In this document: positions 46,301 to 55,155 of the stretch, piece after piece
Numbering within the stretch: position 1 is the first letter of the stretch
Layout of the letters: each line of letters opens with the position of its first letter
Assembly: GCA_000161775.1 (NCBI GenBank)
Contig: GG704596.1
Coordinates: 2,347,979-2,411,978, forward strand
Length of the DNA: 64,000 nucleotides
Origin: Ruegeria lacuscaerulensis ITI-1157
Lineage (GTDB): Bacteria > Pseudomonadota > Alphaproteobacteria > Rhodobacterales > Rhodobacteraceae
Direction of reading: 5' to 3'
Translations under genes and position numbers: made by a program
The notes under the pieces: generated by a model
Databases searched by the model: none
What the model was told of the DNA's origin: nothing
The model's input: the letters and a program-made list of their open reading frames with translations, nothing else

Positions 46301-46732
46301 CTGGATGAGATGGCCGGGCAGGGCATTTTCTTTTCCGCCATCGAAAGCGTGATGCGGATCTCGCCCGGCGAGGTCAAGATTCTCAGCGGAAGCGCCGTCG
46401 GCCCTTCGATGGGTCTGTCCTTTGATGGCACGGTCGATACGCGGCGCGGATTTCTGAACCTGCAGGGCGCGATTTCCCCGATCTACCTTGTGAATGCCGT
46501 CGGCAGCGTCCTGACCAAAAAGGGCGAAGGGGTTTTTGCGTTCAACTACAAGCTGGTCGGCCCAGTATCCGCGCCACAGGTGACGGTTAATCCGCTGTCC
46601 GGATTGGCCCCTCTGTTTCTGCGCAACTTGATGCGGTCCCCCGCGCCCACGGTCTCGGATGGGCCAAACGCCGCGCCGGGAATCCCCCCCGAGGATCATC
46701 CCTCGCGTGGCTCAAGGGGTGAGGACCGCTGA
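43340..46732 (+). CDS. AsmA/YhdP-like large envelope protein
   Basis: The protein has 1130 residues. A basic cytosolic tail is followed by one membrane helix (about 37-57). A very long periplasmic beta-rich region follows (DUF3971-like, then an AsmA-like C-terminal part with L-L-N-A-V-S-L-V-G-L-L-D and G-I-F-F-S). Relatives (YhdP, TamB, AsmA) form hydrophobic grooves that move phospholipids to the outer membrane. Membership rests on architecture and the C-terminal segment. It is divergent from bcp, and queA follows 44 bp downstream. Confidence 0.85.
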   Translation: MLKGEEDKLAQLQDDQADKPGRKPRRRSRRRLAALWAVRGVFLLVVLAFISGLMVVGHRVHAPDWLRDRVESRLDQSLGGLKIRFGDASFIINEGWRPRLRLTDVSISDAEGRQIVQVSDMRASLAMRPLLRGHLRPKRITMNGARIALTRGRDGALTLTVGSGSSPMRQASTLADMIEQSDAVFMAPALSALTSVELDAITLDYRDLRLGRAWVLDGGHILATRSDRQIRLATGFSVLAGRDYVSSIEANYTSTLGSPDAQFGVSITDLPATDVAAQTPALAWLQVLDTPISGALRGSIDGQGALGPVFATLNLGAGAVQPNPETRPVPFDSARTYFTYDPVQQVLDFNEVSVVSAWGSVNAEGRAYLQGVDAGTLDSMAVQFRLTGIRVNPADLFIDELQLTQADLDFQIKLNPFRLQLGQIVVEDGAHQLHATGQLLGLPEGWSVDLDAEIDRMPYDRVLQYWPPKLAPKPRKWVTENLFEGEMSDLDFALRLRPGAKPNIYADFDFQDATVRFAKTLPPLRGGRGQATLINRRFTVTAQEGTVTADAGGVVDATGTSFIIPDTSIKKSTPAIVRVKARGSVTAALSLLDRAPLQLLTKANLPVDLADGQVQLSGTLALPLIKGLKLKDTQFHFSGDIRDLSSERLVPGFRISADRLALNGDQTGVTIAGDGLFGEVPVQAVWRQPIGGTSAQRSTLSGEIELSPRLMDELNVGLPPGMLTGQGQARIELGIGGGAPPRLQARSDLAGVGLAIPQLGWRKAAGTTGDLQVDATLGDELGIETFRVEAAGLRAVASISIKDGAFDRMQFSSFELGDWLAVPAELIGGGAAAPDIRVLGGVLDLGKASFGSNGEGGASSQGPKLDVTLDRLQVTETVALTGLSGRFETTGGLRGGFSAKVNGGAAIQGQVLPSNGRSAVRLQSADAGAVLRSAGLLSQARGGSLQVQLDPVSEPGNYDLTLLIRDARITDAPAMAALLNAVSLVGLLDEMAGQGIFFSAIESVMRISPGEVKILSGSAVGPSMGLSFDGTVDTRRGFLNLQGAISPIYLVNAVGSVLTKKGEGVFAFNYKLVGPVSAPQVTVNPLSGLAPLFLRNLMRSPAPTVSDGPNAAPGIPPEDHPSRGSRGEDR

Positions 46733-46776
46733 ATCAAGCAGTGGCCGAATCCTTCACGGCGTTGTAAGGCGCGCGC

Positions 46777-47823
46777 ATGAAGCTGAGTGATTTCGATTTC
46801 GACCTGCCCGAAGACCTGATCGCCACACGCCCCGCCAACCCCCGCACGTCGGCCCGGCTGTTGGTGGCGCAGGGTGATGACATTGCGGATGACCGGGTTT
46901 TCAATCTGCCCGATTGGCTGCGGCCCGGCGACCGGCTGGTTTTGAACGACACGCGTGTGATCCCTGCGCGCCTGTCCGGACGGCGTCATCGCAACAGCGC
47001 CCAGGGGCCCGTGTCTGCTGCGATCGAAGCCACCTTGCTGGACCCGCAGGCCGACGGCACCTGGGCGGCCCTGTTGAAACCGCTGAAAAAGGTGCGTGTC
47101 GGCGAAGAAATCGTTTTCTCGGGCGATCTGTCCGCGGTACTCGAACGGGTTGCCGAGGGGCAGGCGTACCTGCGGTTCAATCTGACGGGCGAGGATTTCG
47201 ACCGCGCGCTGGAACAGGCCGGGGCGATGCCGCTGCCGCCTTACATCGCTGCAAAACGACCCGCTGACGAACGCGACAAGACCGATTATCAGACCGTTTG
47301 GGCGCGCCATTCCGGCGCTGTCGCCGCGCCCACCGCCTCGTTGCACTTCGACGAAGCTTTGCTGAAGACTCTGACCGAGCGCGGCGTTGAATTTACCCAT
47401 GTCACCTTGCATGTGGGCGCGGGCACGTTCCTGCCGGTCAAGGTCGAGGATGTGACCACCCACAAGATGCATGCCGAATGGGGGCGTGTCAGCCCGCAGG
47501 CCGCCGCCGAGATCGCCGCCACCAAGGCCGCCGGCGGGCGCGTCATTCCGGTGGGCACCACCGCGCTGCGCCTGATCGAAAGCGCCGCGCGCGGCGGACG
47601 GATCGAACCTTGGGAAGGCGAGACCGACATCTTCATCTATCCCGGTTTCACATTCCATGTGACCGATGCGCTGATGACCAATTTCCACCTGCCCAAGTCC
47701 ACGCTGCTGATGCTGGTCTCGGCGTTGATGGGCAAGGACCGGATGCTGCGGATCTACGATCACGCCATTGCCTGCCGGTACCGTTTCTTTTCTTATGGTG
47801 ACGCGTCGCTTTTGATCCCTTAA
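46777..47823 (+). CDS. queA: S-adenosylmethionine:tRNA ribosyltransferase-isomerase
   Basis: The protein has 348 residues. [16 protein letters not shown] opens the protein. [17 protein letters not shown] and [13 protein letters not shown] are diagnostic. It makes epoxyqueuosine in tRNA wobble positions. It follows the AsmA-like gene on the same strand and may be co-transcribed. Confidence 0.97.
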   Translation: MKLSDFDFDLPEDLIATRPANPRTSARLLVAQGDDIADDRVFNLPDWLRPGDRLVLNDTRVIPARLSGRRHRNSAQGPVSAAIEATLLDPQADGTWAALLKPLKKVRVGEEIVFSGDLSAVLERVAEGQAYLRFNLTGEDFDRALEQAGAMPLPPYIAAKRPADERDKTDYQTVWARHSGAVAAPTASLHFDEALLKTLTERGVEFTHVTLHVGAGTFLPVKVEDVTTHKMHAEWGRVSPQAAAEIAATKAAGGRVIPVGTTALRLIESAARGGRIEPWEGETDIFIYPGFTFHVTDALMTNFHLPKSTLLMLVSALMGKDRMLRIYDHAIACRYRFFSYGDASLLIP

Positions 47824-47930
47824 AGGGCGCGAGCACCGGACCGAATCCGGGGAATGTCGTAGACAAGCGCGACCGGGGCGTATTCAGGTCGTTTAACGCA
47901 AAGCATCGTTCAGCGAAATTGGAGGCAGTC

Positions 47931-49202
47931 ATGCTTCAGGTACTTGCCAGCGCATGGGCGCTTCTTCTTGGAATGGGCCTGCTGATGATCGGCAACGGTC
48001 TGCAGGGCACTCTTCTGGGCGTGCGGGGCGAGATCGAGGGCTTCTCGACCCTCGAGATGTCTTTTGTCATGTCGGCCTATTTCGTGGGTTTCCTGGGCGG
48101 TTCGCGCCTGGCCCCCGAGATGATCCGGCGGGTCGGGCATGTGCGGGTCTTCGCGGCGCTGGCCTCGTTCATCTCGGCGGTGATGATCATGTACCCGATG
48201 CTGACCGATCCGATCGCCTGGTCGCTGGGCCGCGTCCTGATCGGGTTCTGCTTTTCGGGCGTGTACGTGACGGCCGAAAGCTGGCTGAACAATGCCGCCA
48301 GCAATGAAAACCGGGGGCAGGCGCTGTCGCTTTACATGATCGTCCAGATGATCGGCATCGTCAGTGCGCAGGCATTGATTCTGGTGGGCGACCCGGCAGG
48401 GTACGAAACCTTCGTGATCGCCTCGATCCTGGTTTCGATCTCTTTCGCGCCGATCCTGCTGTCGATCTCGCCGACGCCGGCCTTTGACACGACCAAGCCG
48501 ATGACGCTGAAACAGTTGATGGAAACCTCGCCGCTGGGCTGCGTTGGCATGTTCCTGCTGGGGGGCGTCTTTTCGGCCCAGTTCGGCATGGCCGCAGTCT
48601 ATGGCGCCCGCGCCGGGCTGACCCTGGTCGAGATTTCGACCTTCGTGGCGACCTTCTACATCGGTGCGTTGCTGTTGCAGTACCCGCTGGGATGGTTCTC
48701 GGACCGGATGGACCGACGGGTGCTGATCTTGCTGGTTTCGGTCGTCGGGGGAGCTGCGGCGCTGGTGGGTATGCTGTTTGGTATGACCTTCGCGGTTCTG
48801 CTGGCCGCTGCCTTCGTGATCGGAGGCATGTCAAACCCGCTCTATTCGCTGCTGATCGCCTATACCAATGACTATCTGGAATACGAGGACATGGCCGCAG
48901 CCTCGGGCGGGTTGATCTTCATCAACGGTTTGGGAGCGATCGCTGGCCCGCTCATCACCGGTTGGCTGATGGGCGATGCGGTGTTCGGGCCGTCCGGGTA
49001 TTTCCTGTTCATCGCAGCTTTGCTGTTCGCCATGGCTGCCTATGCCTTGTACCGGATGACCCAGCGGGCCCATGTGCCGGTGGACGAAACCGCCGCGCTT
49101 GCACCGCTCTATCCCACCGCTTCGCCGGTCGCTCTGGAAGTTGCGCAGGAAATCGCCATCGAGGCCGCGCAGGACGACGAAGAGGCGGAAACTCCGGCCT
49201 GA
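47931..49202 (+). CDS. MFS transporter (YcaD-like)
   Basis: The protein has 423 residues from an ATG after TTGGAGG. About twelve hydrophobic helices are visible. The loop between helices 2 and 3 has G-S-R-L-A-P-E-M-I-R-R-V-G-H-V-R-V-F, and the middle loop has D-R-M-D-R-R-V-L. The pattern fits the YcaD-like MFS group. The cytosolic C-terminal tail is acidic. The substrate is unknown. Confidence 0.88.
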   Translation: MLQVLASAWALLLGMGLLMIGNGLQGTLLGVRGEIEGFSTLEMSFVMSAYFVGFLGGSRLAPEMIRRVGHVRVFAALASFISAVMIMYPMLTDPIAWSLGRVLIGFCFSGVYVTAESWLNNAASNENRGQALSLYMIVQMIGIVSAQALILVGDPAGYETFVIASILVSISFAPILLSISPTPAFDTTKPMTLKQLMETSPLGCVGMFLLGGVFSAQFGMAAVYGARAGLTLVEISTFVATFYIGALLLQYPLGWFSDRMDRRVLILLVSVVGGAAALVGMLFGMTFAVLLAAAFVIGGMSNPLYSLLIAYTNDYLEYEDMAAASGGLIFINGLGAIAGPLITGWLMGDAVFGPSGYFLFIAALLFAMAAYALYRMTQRAHVPVDETAALAPLYPTASPVALEVAQEIAIEAAQDDEEAETPA

Positions 49203-49233
49203 GTGCCGGAATTGTGTCGCAAGTGTTGCAATA

Positions 49234-49246
49234 TGTTACTGTAACA
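49234..49246. promoter_or_regulatory. Short palindrome upstream of the DUF924 gene
   Basis: TGTTAC-T-GTAACA is a perfect 6-bp inverted repeat in an AT-rich spot 65 bp before the ATG at 49311. It could be an operator. A G/C hairpin (49277-49293) follows. Confidence 0.3.
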
Positions 49247-49310
49247 ATTTCATGAAACACTCTTAAATGAGTTTACGTCCCCCGGGGGGGGACAGGCGGA
49301 GACAAGTGTA

Positions 49311-49889
49311 ATGGTTGGTCCCGAGGAAGTACTTGGTTTTTGGTTGGACGAGATCGGCCCCGAGGGGTGGTACCGGGAAGACGAAGCGCTGGATGCGCAG
49401 ATACGGGATCGGTTTCTGAAAACCTGGGAGGCTGCAAGCGAGGGCAAATTTTCGCTCTGGTTGACCTATCCCAGTGGCGCTTTGGCATACATCATCCTGA
49501 CAGATCAGTTTCCGCGAAACATGTTCCGTGGCAGCGCCAAGGCGTTTTCGTCGGACCGGGCTGCCTTGGCGGCGGCCAAATGTGCCGTCGACAAGGGCTG
49601 GGATCTCCGGATCAACGAACCTGCACGGCAGTTCTTCTATTTGCCGATGATGCATTCGGAAAACCTCTGCGATCAGGAGCGTTGCGTGCGGCTGATGTGC
49701 CAACGCATGCCTCAACATGGCGCCAGCAACCTGCTGCACGCTAGAGCGCACCGAGAGGTGATCCGCAAGTTTGGGCGTTTCCCGTATCGCAACGCAGCGC
49801 TTTCGCGGGAAATGACCGAAAACGAAGCTGCATATGTCAGCAATGGCGGATACGGCGCCACCGTGCGCGAATTGCAGGCGACAGCCTAG
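49311..49889 (+). CDS. DUF924 family protein
   Basis: The protein has 192 residues. V-L-G-F-W-L-D-E-I-G-P near the start, I-I-L-T-D-Q-F-P-R-N-M-F-R-G, and F-Y-L-P-M-M-H-S-E are the DUF924 signatures. The fold is helical and TPR-like by family, and the function is unknown. The stop overlaps the convergent small membrane-protein gene by 4 bp. Confidence 0.9.
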   Translation: MVGPEEVLGFWLDEIGPEGWYREDEALDAQIRDRFLKTWEAASEGKFSLWLTYPSGALAYIILTDQFPRNMFRGSAKAFSSDRAALAAAKCAVDKGWDLRINEPARQFFYLPMMHSENLCDQERCVRLMCQRMPQHGASNLLHARAHREVIRKFGRFPYRNAALSREMTENEAAYVSNGGYGATVRELQATA

Positions 49890-50317
49890 GTTCGTTCGCC
49901 ACAGCCCCGCAGCCGTAGGACCCGCTGTGTCGCCGCATCCACTGCGGTCGTGACGGCAAAGTCGATCAGCAGTTCAGGGTTTTCCGCGACGTCTCCGAGC
50001 TTGTCTTGGGTTGCTTCAAGCCTGTCCTGAAGACTGTCGAGGCGTGTCAGGGCCTGAGACAGTTTTTGGTCCAGTTCTGGATCATCACCCGTACCCGCCT
50101 TTATCGTGGCCAGATCCTCGCGCAGGGTTCCAACCTCGGCGCGCAGTCCCTGCGCCTGCTCTTTGAGTGGTTGCACAACCGCAAGACTTTGGGCGAGCCG
50201 GTCCTGAACCCCCTCTATGGTTTCCGCAAATTTCCATCCCAGGAAAAGGCAAAGGGCCACCAAGATCAGTGTTGCGTTCAGAAGGGCAAGCAGCAAATCC
50301 TTGATTGTCTTGGCCAT
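49886..50317 (-). CDS. Small membrane-anchored coiled-coil protein
   Basis: The protein has 143 residues starting M-A-K-T-I-K-D. One membrane helix (about 8-27) is followed by a heptad-rich coiled coil (about 32-105) and a short C-terminal helix. No family was recognised. An upstream ATG adds 17 unlikely residues. It is convergent with the DUF924 gene and divergent from lpdA. Confidence 0.7.
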   Translation of the reverse strand: MAKTIKDLLLALLNATLILVALCLFLGWKFAETIEGVQDRLAQSLAVVQPLKEQAQGLRAEVGTLREDLATIKAGTGDDPELDQKLSQALTRLDSLQDRLEATQDKLGDVAENPELLIDFAVTTAVDAATQRVLRLRGCGERT

Positions 50318-50479
50318 GGCATGCCTTTCCGGTTGCTGTCGAAAGTTTGGGTCGGATGGACCGTGCATCTTGTCTAGCCATCCAGATGTGACCGGTATAG
50401 GCTGAATATCGCCCGCAGCGGATTTTGTGACCTAGCGTCACATATGTCGCGGATGGCGATATTGAAGCGCTCAAGGAAT

Positions 50480-50497
50480 TAGTTTAACGGTAAACTA
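50480..50497 (+). promoter_or_regulatory. Palindromic operator upstream of lpdA
   Basis: TAGTTTA (50480-50486), four bases ACGG, then TAAACTA (50491-50497), 32 bp before the lpdA ATG. It matches the pdhA operator at 35404-35425 in 16 of 18 core bases. Confidence 0.6.
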
Positions 50498-50528
50498 GTT
50501 TTCAACCGACCCGCGCCGAGAGGTATAC

Positions 50529-51923
50529 ATGGCTGCACAATCCTTTGATCTGATCGTAATCGGGGCAGGCCCGGGCGGCTACGTCGCTGCCATTCGCGCG
50601 GCCCAGCTGGGCCTGAAGACTGCCGTGATCGAGCGTGAGCATCTGGGCGGGATCTGCTTGAACTGGGGCTGTATTCCAACCAAGGCGATATTGCGCTCGG
50701 CCGAAGTATTCCACCTGATGGAGCGAGCGAAGGATTTCGGCCTGACGGCGGAAAAGATCGGCTATGATCTGGACGCGGTCGTCAAGCGTTCGCGCGGGGT
50801 CGCAAAACAGCTGTCCGGCGGTGTCGGTCACTTGTTGAAAAAGAACAAGGTTACGGTCGTGATGGGTGAGGCGACGATCCCGTCCAAGGGCAAGGTCTCG
50901 GTCAAGACCGACAAGGGGATAGAAGAACTGACCGCCAAGAACATTGTCCTGGCAACCGGCGCCCGCGCGCGTGAGTTGCCGGGGCTCGAGGCCGACGGCG
51001 ACCTGGTCTGGACCTACAAGCATGCGCTGCAACCGCCGCGGATGCCGAAAAAGCTTCTGGTGATCGGATCGGGCGCGATCGGTATCGAATTTGCCAGCTT
51101 CTACAACACGCTGGGCGCGGACACGACGGTGGTCGAGGTCATGGACCGCGTCCTGCCGGTCGAGGATGCCGAGATCAGCGCCTTCGCCAAAAAGGCGTTC
51201 ATCAAACAGGGTATGAAGATCATGGAAAAATCCATGGTCAAGCAGCTTGACCGCGGCAAGGGCAAAGTGACGGCCCACATCGAAACCGGTGGAAAGACCG
51301 AAAAGCACGAGTTCGACACGGTCATCTCGGCCGTGGGCATCGTTGGCAACGTCGAAAACCTCGGGCTCGAGGCGTTGGGCGTGAAGATCGACAGAACCCA
51401 TGTCGTGACCGATGAATTCTGCCGTACGGGTGTCGAGGGTCTTTATGCGATCGGTGACATCGCGGGGGCTCCTTGGCTGGCCCACAAGGCAAGCCACGAA
51501 GGCGTCATGGTCGCAGAACTGATCGCAGGAAAACATGCCCATCCCGTCAAACCCGAAAGCATCGCGGGCTGCACTTATTGCCATCCGCAAGTGGCTTCGG
51601 TCGGTTATACCGAAGCCAAGGCCAAGGAGTTGGGCCATGAGGTCAAGGTCGGCCGCTTTCCGTTCATCGGGAACGGCAAGGCGATCGCCTTGGGTGAGCC
51701 CGAGGGAATGATCAAAACGGTTTTCGATGCCAAGACAGGCGAGCTTCTGGGGGCTCACATGGTCGGGGCCGAGGTGACAGAACTTATTCAGGGTTATGTC
51801 GTGGGGCGCCAGTTGGAAACCACGGAAGAAGACCTGATGAACACCGTCTTCCCGCATCCGACGCTGTCGGAAATGATGCACGAGGCAGTTTTGGACGCTT
51901 ACGGACGCGCCATCCACTTCTAA
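50529..51923 (+). CDS. lpdA: Dihydrolipoamide dehydrogenase (E3)
   Basis: The protein has 464 residues. The FAD loop is G-A-G-P-G-G (12-17), the redox disulfide C43/C48 lies in G-G-I-C-L-N-W-G-C-I-P-T-K, and the NAD loop is G-S-G-A-I-G. The C-terminal H-P-T-L-S-E supplies the catalytic His. It reoxidises lipoamide in pyruvate dehydrogenase and possibly other 2-oxoacid complexes. It lies 15 kb from pdhABC but shares their upstream palindrome. Confidence 0.97.
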   Translation: MAAQSFDLIVIGAGPGGYVAAIRAAQLGLKTAVIEREHLGGICLNWGCIPTKAILRSAEVFHLMERAKDFGLTAEKIGYDLDAVVKRSRGVAKQLSGGVGHLLKKNKVTVVMGEATIPSKGKVSVKTDKGIEELTAKNIVLATGARARELPGLEADGDLVWTYKHALQPPRMPKKLLVIGSGAIGIEFASFYNTLGADTTVVEVMDRVLPVEDAEISAFAKKAFIKQGMKIMEKSMVKQLDRGKGKVTAHIETGGKTEKHEFDTVISAVGIVGNVENLGLEALGVKIDRTHVVTDEFCRTGVEGLYAIGDIAGAPWLAHKASHEGVMVAELIAGKHAHPVKPESIAGCTYCHPQVASVGYTEAKAKELGHEVKVGRFPFIGNGKAIALGEPEGMIKTVFDAKTGELLGAHMVGAEVTELIQGYVVGRQLETTEEDLMNTVFPHPTLSEMMHEAVLDAYGRAIHF

Positions 51924-51953
51924 AAGCAAATCGGATCATGGCGGATCGCGGAA

Positions 51954-52071
51954 GGGGGCTCTGCCCCCACCGCGCTGCGCGCGGCTCCCCCGGGATATTT
52001 TGGGCCAGATGAAGCGCGGTCGTATTCTTCATCTGGCGTCAAATATCCCGGAGCGCGAGGCAGAGCCTCGC
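51954..52071. repeat. Composite inverted-repeat element
   Basis: Several nested palindromes fill the gap between lpdA and the dipeptidase gene. GGGGGC/GCCCCC lies at 51954-51968. CCGGGATATTT (51990-52000) pairs with 52041-52051. Inside it, GCCAGATGAAG (52004-52014) pairs with 52027-52037. GCGAGG/CCTCGC ends the element at about 52055-52071. It looks like a dispersed REP-type element of roseobacters, and it may also end both convergent transcripts. Confidence 0.65.
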
Positions 52072-52084
52072 AAATTGCTTCCGC

Positions 52085-53470
52085 TCAGTGGGTCAGGGCG
52101 TCCAGGATTCGTGCCCAGGAACGGATGCCTTTGTGAAAACTCTTCACGTCATATTTCTCATTGGGCGAATGGATCGCGTCATCGTCGTTCGCGAATCCGA
52201 CCAGCATTGAATCCAGCCCGAGAACCGAATTGAAGTAGCCTACGACCGGGATCGAGCCGCCCATCCCAGTGAAAACGGCCTCGCGGTTCCATTCATCCGA
52301 CAATGCTCCCCGTGCGGCTTCGAATTCCGGGCGATCCAGGTTCATAACTGACGCAGGGGAGCCCTCTAGATCATTGTCCCAAACAACTTTCGCGTCGGGC
52401 GACAGGCGGTCTTCAACATGTTTGCGGATCTTGTCACGCAGCTTGTCGGGGTCCATGTCGCCGACCAGTCGGCAGGTGATCTTGCAATGGGCTTCGCTGG
52501 GGATCACCGTTTTCGACCCCGCCCCGTTGTAGCCGCCCCACAGCCCGTTGATTTCCAGAGTCGGCCGCGCCCATTGCTGCTCGAGCGTGGAATAGCCCTT
52601 TTCGCCATGAGGCTGCGTGTAGCCGACCGAATTGAGGTACTCGGCCTCGTCGAAGCCGCAGTTCTCCCATTGGCGCAGCTGGTCGGTGGGAACCTCGTGC
52701 ACGCCCTCGTAGAACCCTTCGACCGCAACGCGCCCGGTTTCCTCGTCGTAGAACGAGGCGACAATCCGGGCGATTTCGCGCAGTGGATTCAGGCCGGGGC
52801 CGCCGTAGTGGCCCGAATGCAGGTCGATTCGCGGGCCGATGATGGTGAACTCATCCTTGAGCATGCCGCGCAGTTGCGATGCGATCGAGGGCACCCCGCG
52901 CGAGACCATCGACGTATCGCAGACCAATGCCAGATCGGCCTTCAGCTCGTCCTTGTTGGCCTCGAGGAACGGGACCAGCGAGGGCGAACCGGACTCTTCT
53001 TCACCTTCGAAGAAAAAGGTGATCCGGCAGGGCAGTTTGCCATGCACGGCCTTCCACGCACGGCAGGCCTCGACGAAAGTCATCAATTGGCCCTTGTCAT
53101 CCGAGGCACCGCGCCCGCGGATCACCTGGCCGTGCTCGGTCTCTTCCAGAGCCGGGTCGAACGGGTCGCGCTTCCACAGGTTCAGCGGGTCGACCGGCTG
53201 AACGTCATAGTGACCGTAGAACAGCAGGTGCGGCGCGTCGGCATCATCGCCGACATGGCCGACGACCATCGGGTGGCCCGGCGTGGCGCGCTTTTCCGCG
53301 TGGATGCCGATGCTCTGCAGATCGGCGACCAGCCAGTCGGCGGCCTTGTCAACGCTTTCCTTGTAGGCCGGATCGGTCGAGATGGACGGGATCCGAAGAA
53401 ATTCCATCAACCGGTCGATCGAGGTGGAAAGATCAGCGTCGATCTTGCTCAGAACATCGTCAAGCGACAT
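52085..53470 (-). CDS. M20 family dipeptidase
   Basis: The protein has 461 residues. The metal-site motifs are L-F-Y-G-H-Y-D-V-Q-P (His, Asp), R-G-A-S-D-D-K-G-Q, and F-F-E-G-E-E-E-S-G-S (catalytic and ligand Glu). S-E-A-H-C-K-I-T-C-R-L lies in the lid domain. It cleaves dipeptides or related small amides in the cytosol. It is convergent with lpdA across the repeat element. Confidence 0.93.
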   Translation of the reverse strand: MSLDDVLSKIDADLSTSIDRLMEFLRIPSISTDPAYKESVDKAADWLVADLQSIGIHAEKRATPGHPMVVGHVGDDADAPHLLFYGHYDVQPVDPLNLWKRDPFDPALEETEHGQVIRGRGASDDKGQLMTFVEACRAWKAVHGKLPCRITFFFEGEEESGSPSLVPFLEANKDELKADLALVCDTSMVSRGVPSIASQLRGMLKDEFTIIGPRIDLHSGHYGGPGLNPLREIARIVASFYDEETGRVAVEGFYEGVHEVPTDQLRQWENCGFDEAEYLNSVGYTQPHGEKGYSTLEQQWARPTLEINGLWGGYNGAGSKTVIPSEAHCKITCRLVGDMDPDKLRDKIRKHVEDRLSPDAKVVWDNDLEGSPASVMNLDRPEFEAARGALSDEWNREAVFTGMGGSIPVVGYFNSVLGLDSMLVGFANDDDAIHSPNEKYDVKSFHKGIRSWARILDALTH

Positions 53471-53796
53471 CGGGGGCTCCTGAATGGTTTCGAATTTGCG
53501 TCGAACCTATCAGCGTCAGTGGCGCCGTCCAGTCCAAGCCGCAGGGAAACGGCGGACAATATCGGAAACATGCGTGCATGTGGGGCGCCAGGCCTGCGGC
53601 GTTTCCTCGCGCTTGATGGTGTGGAGTTTACTTGTCGCGGCGGACCCAAGAGGATAATTGATGCAAATCAAAGTTGCGACGGGTCCCGACGCGCTAGGCA
53701 GGGGCAGGAAACAAATAGCGGACGCTGCCTGAAAATCGGGTATTATGGCACGCAGGAAACGCCCGGCCGCGTGAAAGGGTCATGAAGGAGGGTCCT
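53471..53796. other. Intergenic region upstream of hemA
   Basis: No gene is supported. The region holds the leaders of the divergent dipeptidase gene and hemA, and the FnrL-type site at 53658-53671. No strong -35/-10 pair was evident. Confidence 0.5.
53658..53671 (+). promoter_or_regulatory. FNR/FnrL-type binding site upstream of hemA
   Basis: TTGATGCAAATCAA is an exact TTGAT-N4-ATCAA palindrome, 126 bp before the hemA start. FnrL activation of hemA at low oxygen is established in Rhodobacter; here it is inferred from the match and context. Confidence 0.8.
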
Positions 53797-55020
53797 TTGG
53801 ACTACACAGCTCAGCTCGATACGGCGATTGCCAGGCTGCATGAAGAGGGACGTTACCGGACCTTCATCGATATCGAACGTCGCAACGGACAGTTCCCGCA
53901 TGCGGTGCGCACGCGCCCCGACGGGTCGCAGCAGGACATCACCGTCTGGTGCGGCAACGACTATCTGGGCATGGGCCAGCACCCTGTCGTGTTGCAGGCG
54001 ATGCACGAGGCGATCGACGCAACCGGTGCCGGGTCGGGTGGGACGCGCAACATCTCGGGTACGACCGTCTATCACAAACGGCTCGAGGCGGAGCTGGCCG
54101 ATCTGCACGGCAAGGAGGCGGCGCTGCTGTTCACCAGCGCCTATATTGCGAATGACGCCACGCTCAGCACGCTGCCCAAGCTGTTTCCGGGGCTGATCAT
54201 CTATTCGGATGAACTGAACCACGCTTCGATGATCGAGGGCGTGCGCCGCAACGGGGGCGCCAAGCGCATCTTCCGTCACAATGACGTGGCCCATCTGCGC
54301 GAGCTGCTTCAGGCCGACGACCCGGCGGCGCCCAAGCTGATCGCCTTTGAATCGGTCTATTCGATGGATGGGGATTTCGGCCCGATCGAGGAAATCTGCG
54401 ACCTGGCCGACGAGTTCGGCGCGCTGACCTACATCGACGAAGTGCATGCGGTCGGCATGTACGGCCCGCGCGGCGGCGGCGTGACCGAGCGGGACCGGCT
54501 GGCGCATCGGATCGACATCATCAACGGCACCCTGGCCAAGGCCTATGGCGTGATGGGAGGCTACATCGCGGCCAGCGCGAAAATGTGCGACGCCGTACGC
54601 TCTTACGCGCCGGGTTTCATCTTTACCACCTCGCTGCCGCCAGCGGTTGCGGCAGGGGCAGCGGCTTCGGTTGCGTATCTCAAGCGCGCGCCCGAACTGC
54701 GCGAGCAGCACCAGACCCAAGCCAAGATCCTGAAAATGCGCCTGAAGGGGCTGGGTCTGCCGCTGATCGACCACGGCAGCCACATCGTGCCGGTGATCGT
54801 GGGCGACCCGGTGCACACCAAAAAGCTCAGCGACATGCTGCTGGAAAGCTACGGCATCTATGTCCAGCCGATCAATTTCCCGACCGTCCCGCGCGGGACC
54901 GAGCGCCTGCGCTTTACCCCGTCGCCCGTGCATGGACCGGACGAAATGAACCGTCTGGTCAAGGCGATGGACGAACTTTGGTCACATTGTGCGCTAAATC
55001 GCGCCGAACTTGCCGGGTAG
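53797..55020 (+). CDS. hemA: 5-aminolevulinate synthase
   Basis: 407 residues if started at TTG 53797, which has AAGGAGG five bases upstream; this equals the length of the Rhodobacter enzyme. An ATG five codons upstream lies over that site. Motifs include [38 protein letters not shown] and the PLP lysine in G-T-L-A-K-A-Y-G. It condenses glycine and succinyl-CoA in the C4 tetrapyrrole pathway. An FnrL-type box lies upstream. Confidence 0.96.
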   Translation: MDYTAQLDTAIARLHEEGRYRTFIDIERRNGQFPHAVRTRPDGSQQDITVWCGNDYLGMGQHPVVLQAMHEAIDATGAGSGGTRNISGTTVYHKRLEAELADLHGKEAALLFTSAYIANDATLSTLPKLFPGLIIYSDELNHASMIEGVRRNGGAKRIFRHNDVAHLRELLQADDPAAPKLIAFESVYSMDGDFGPIEEICDLADEFGALTYIDEVHAVGMYGPRGGGVTERDRLAHRIDIINGTLAKAYGVMGGYIAASAKMCDAVRSYAPGFIFTTSLPPAVAAGAAASVAYLKRAPELREQHQTQAKILKMRLKGLGLPLIDHGSHIVPVIVGDPVHTKKLSDMLLESYGIYVQPINFPTVPRGTERLRFTPSPVHGPDEMNRLVKAMDELWSHCALNRAELAG

Positions 55021-55155
55021 TCTCTGTCTGACATGTGCAACGTGTTTGCCGCGTGTTAAGGTTACGCTAACAAAAGTGCCGAGCGAATCATGGGCCGTTT
55101 TGGGATGATTTGCTGCGGGCGTGAAACACGCGGCGGGCGAAATGGGGCAGCAGGG

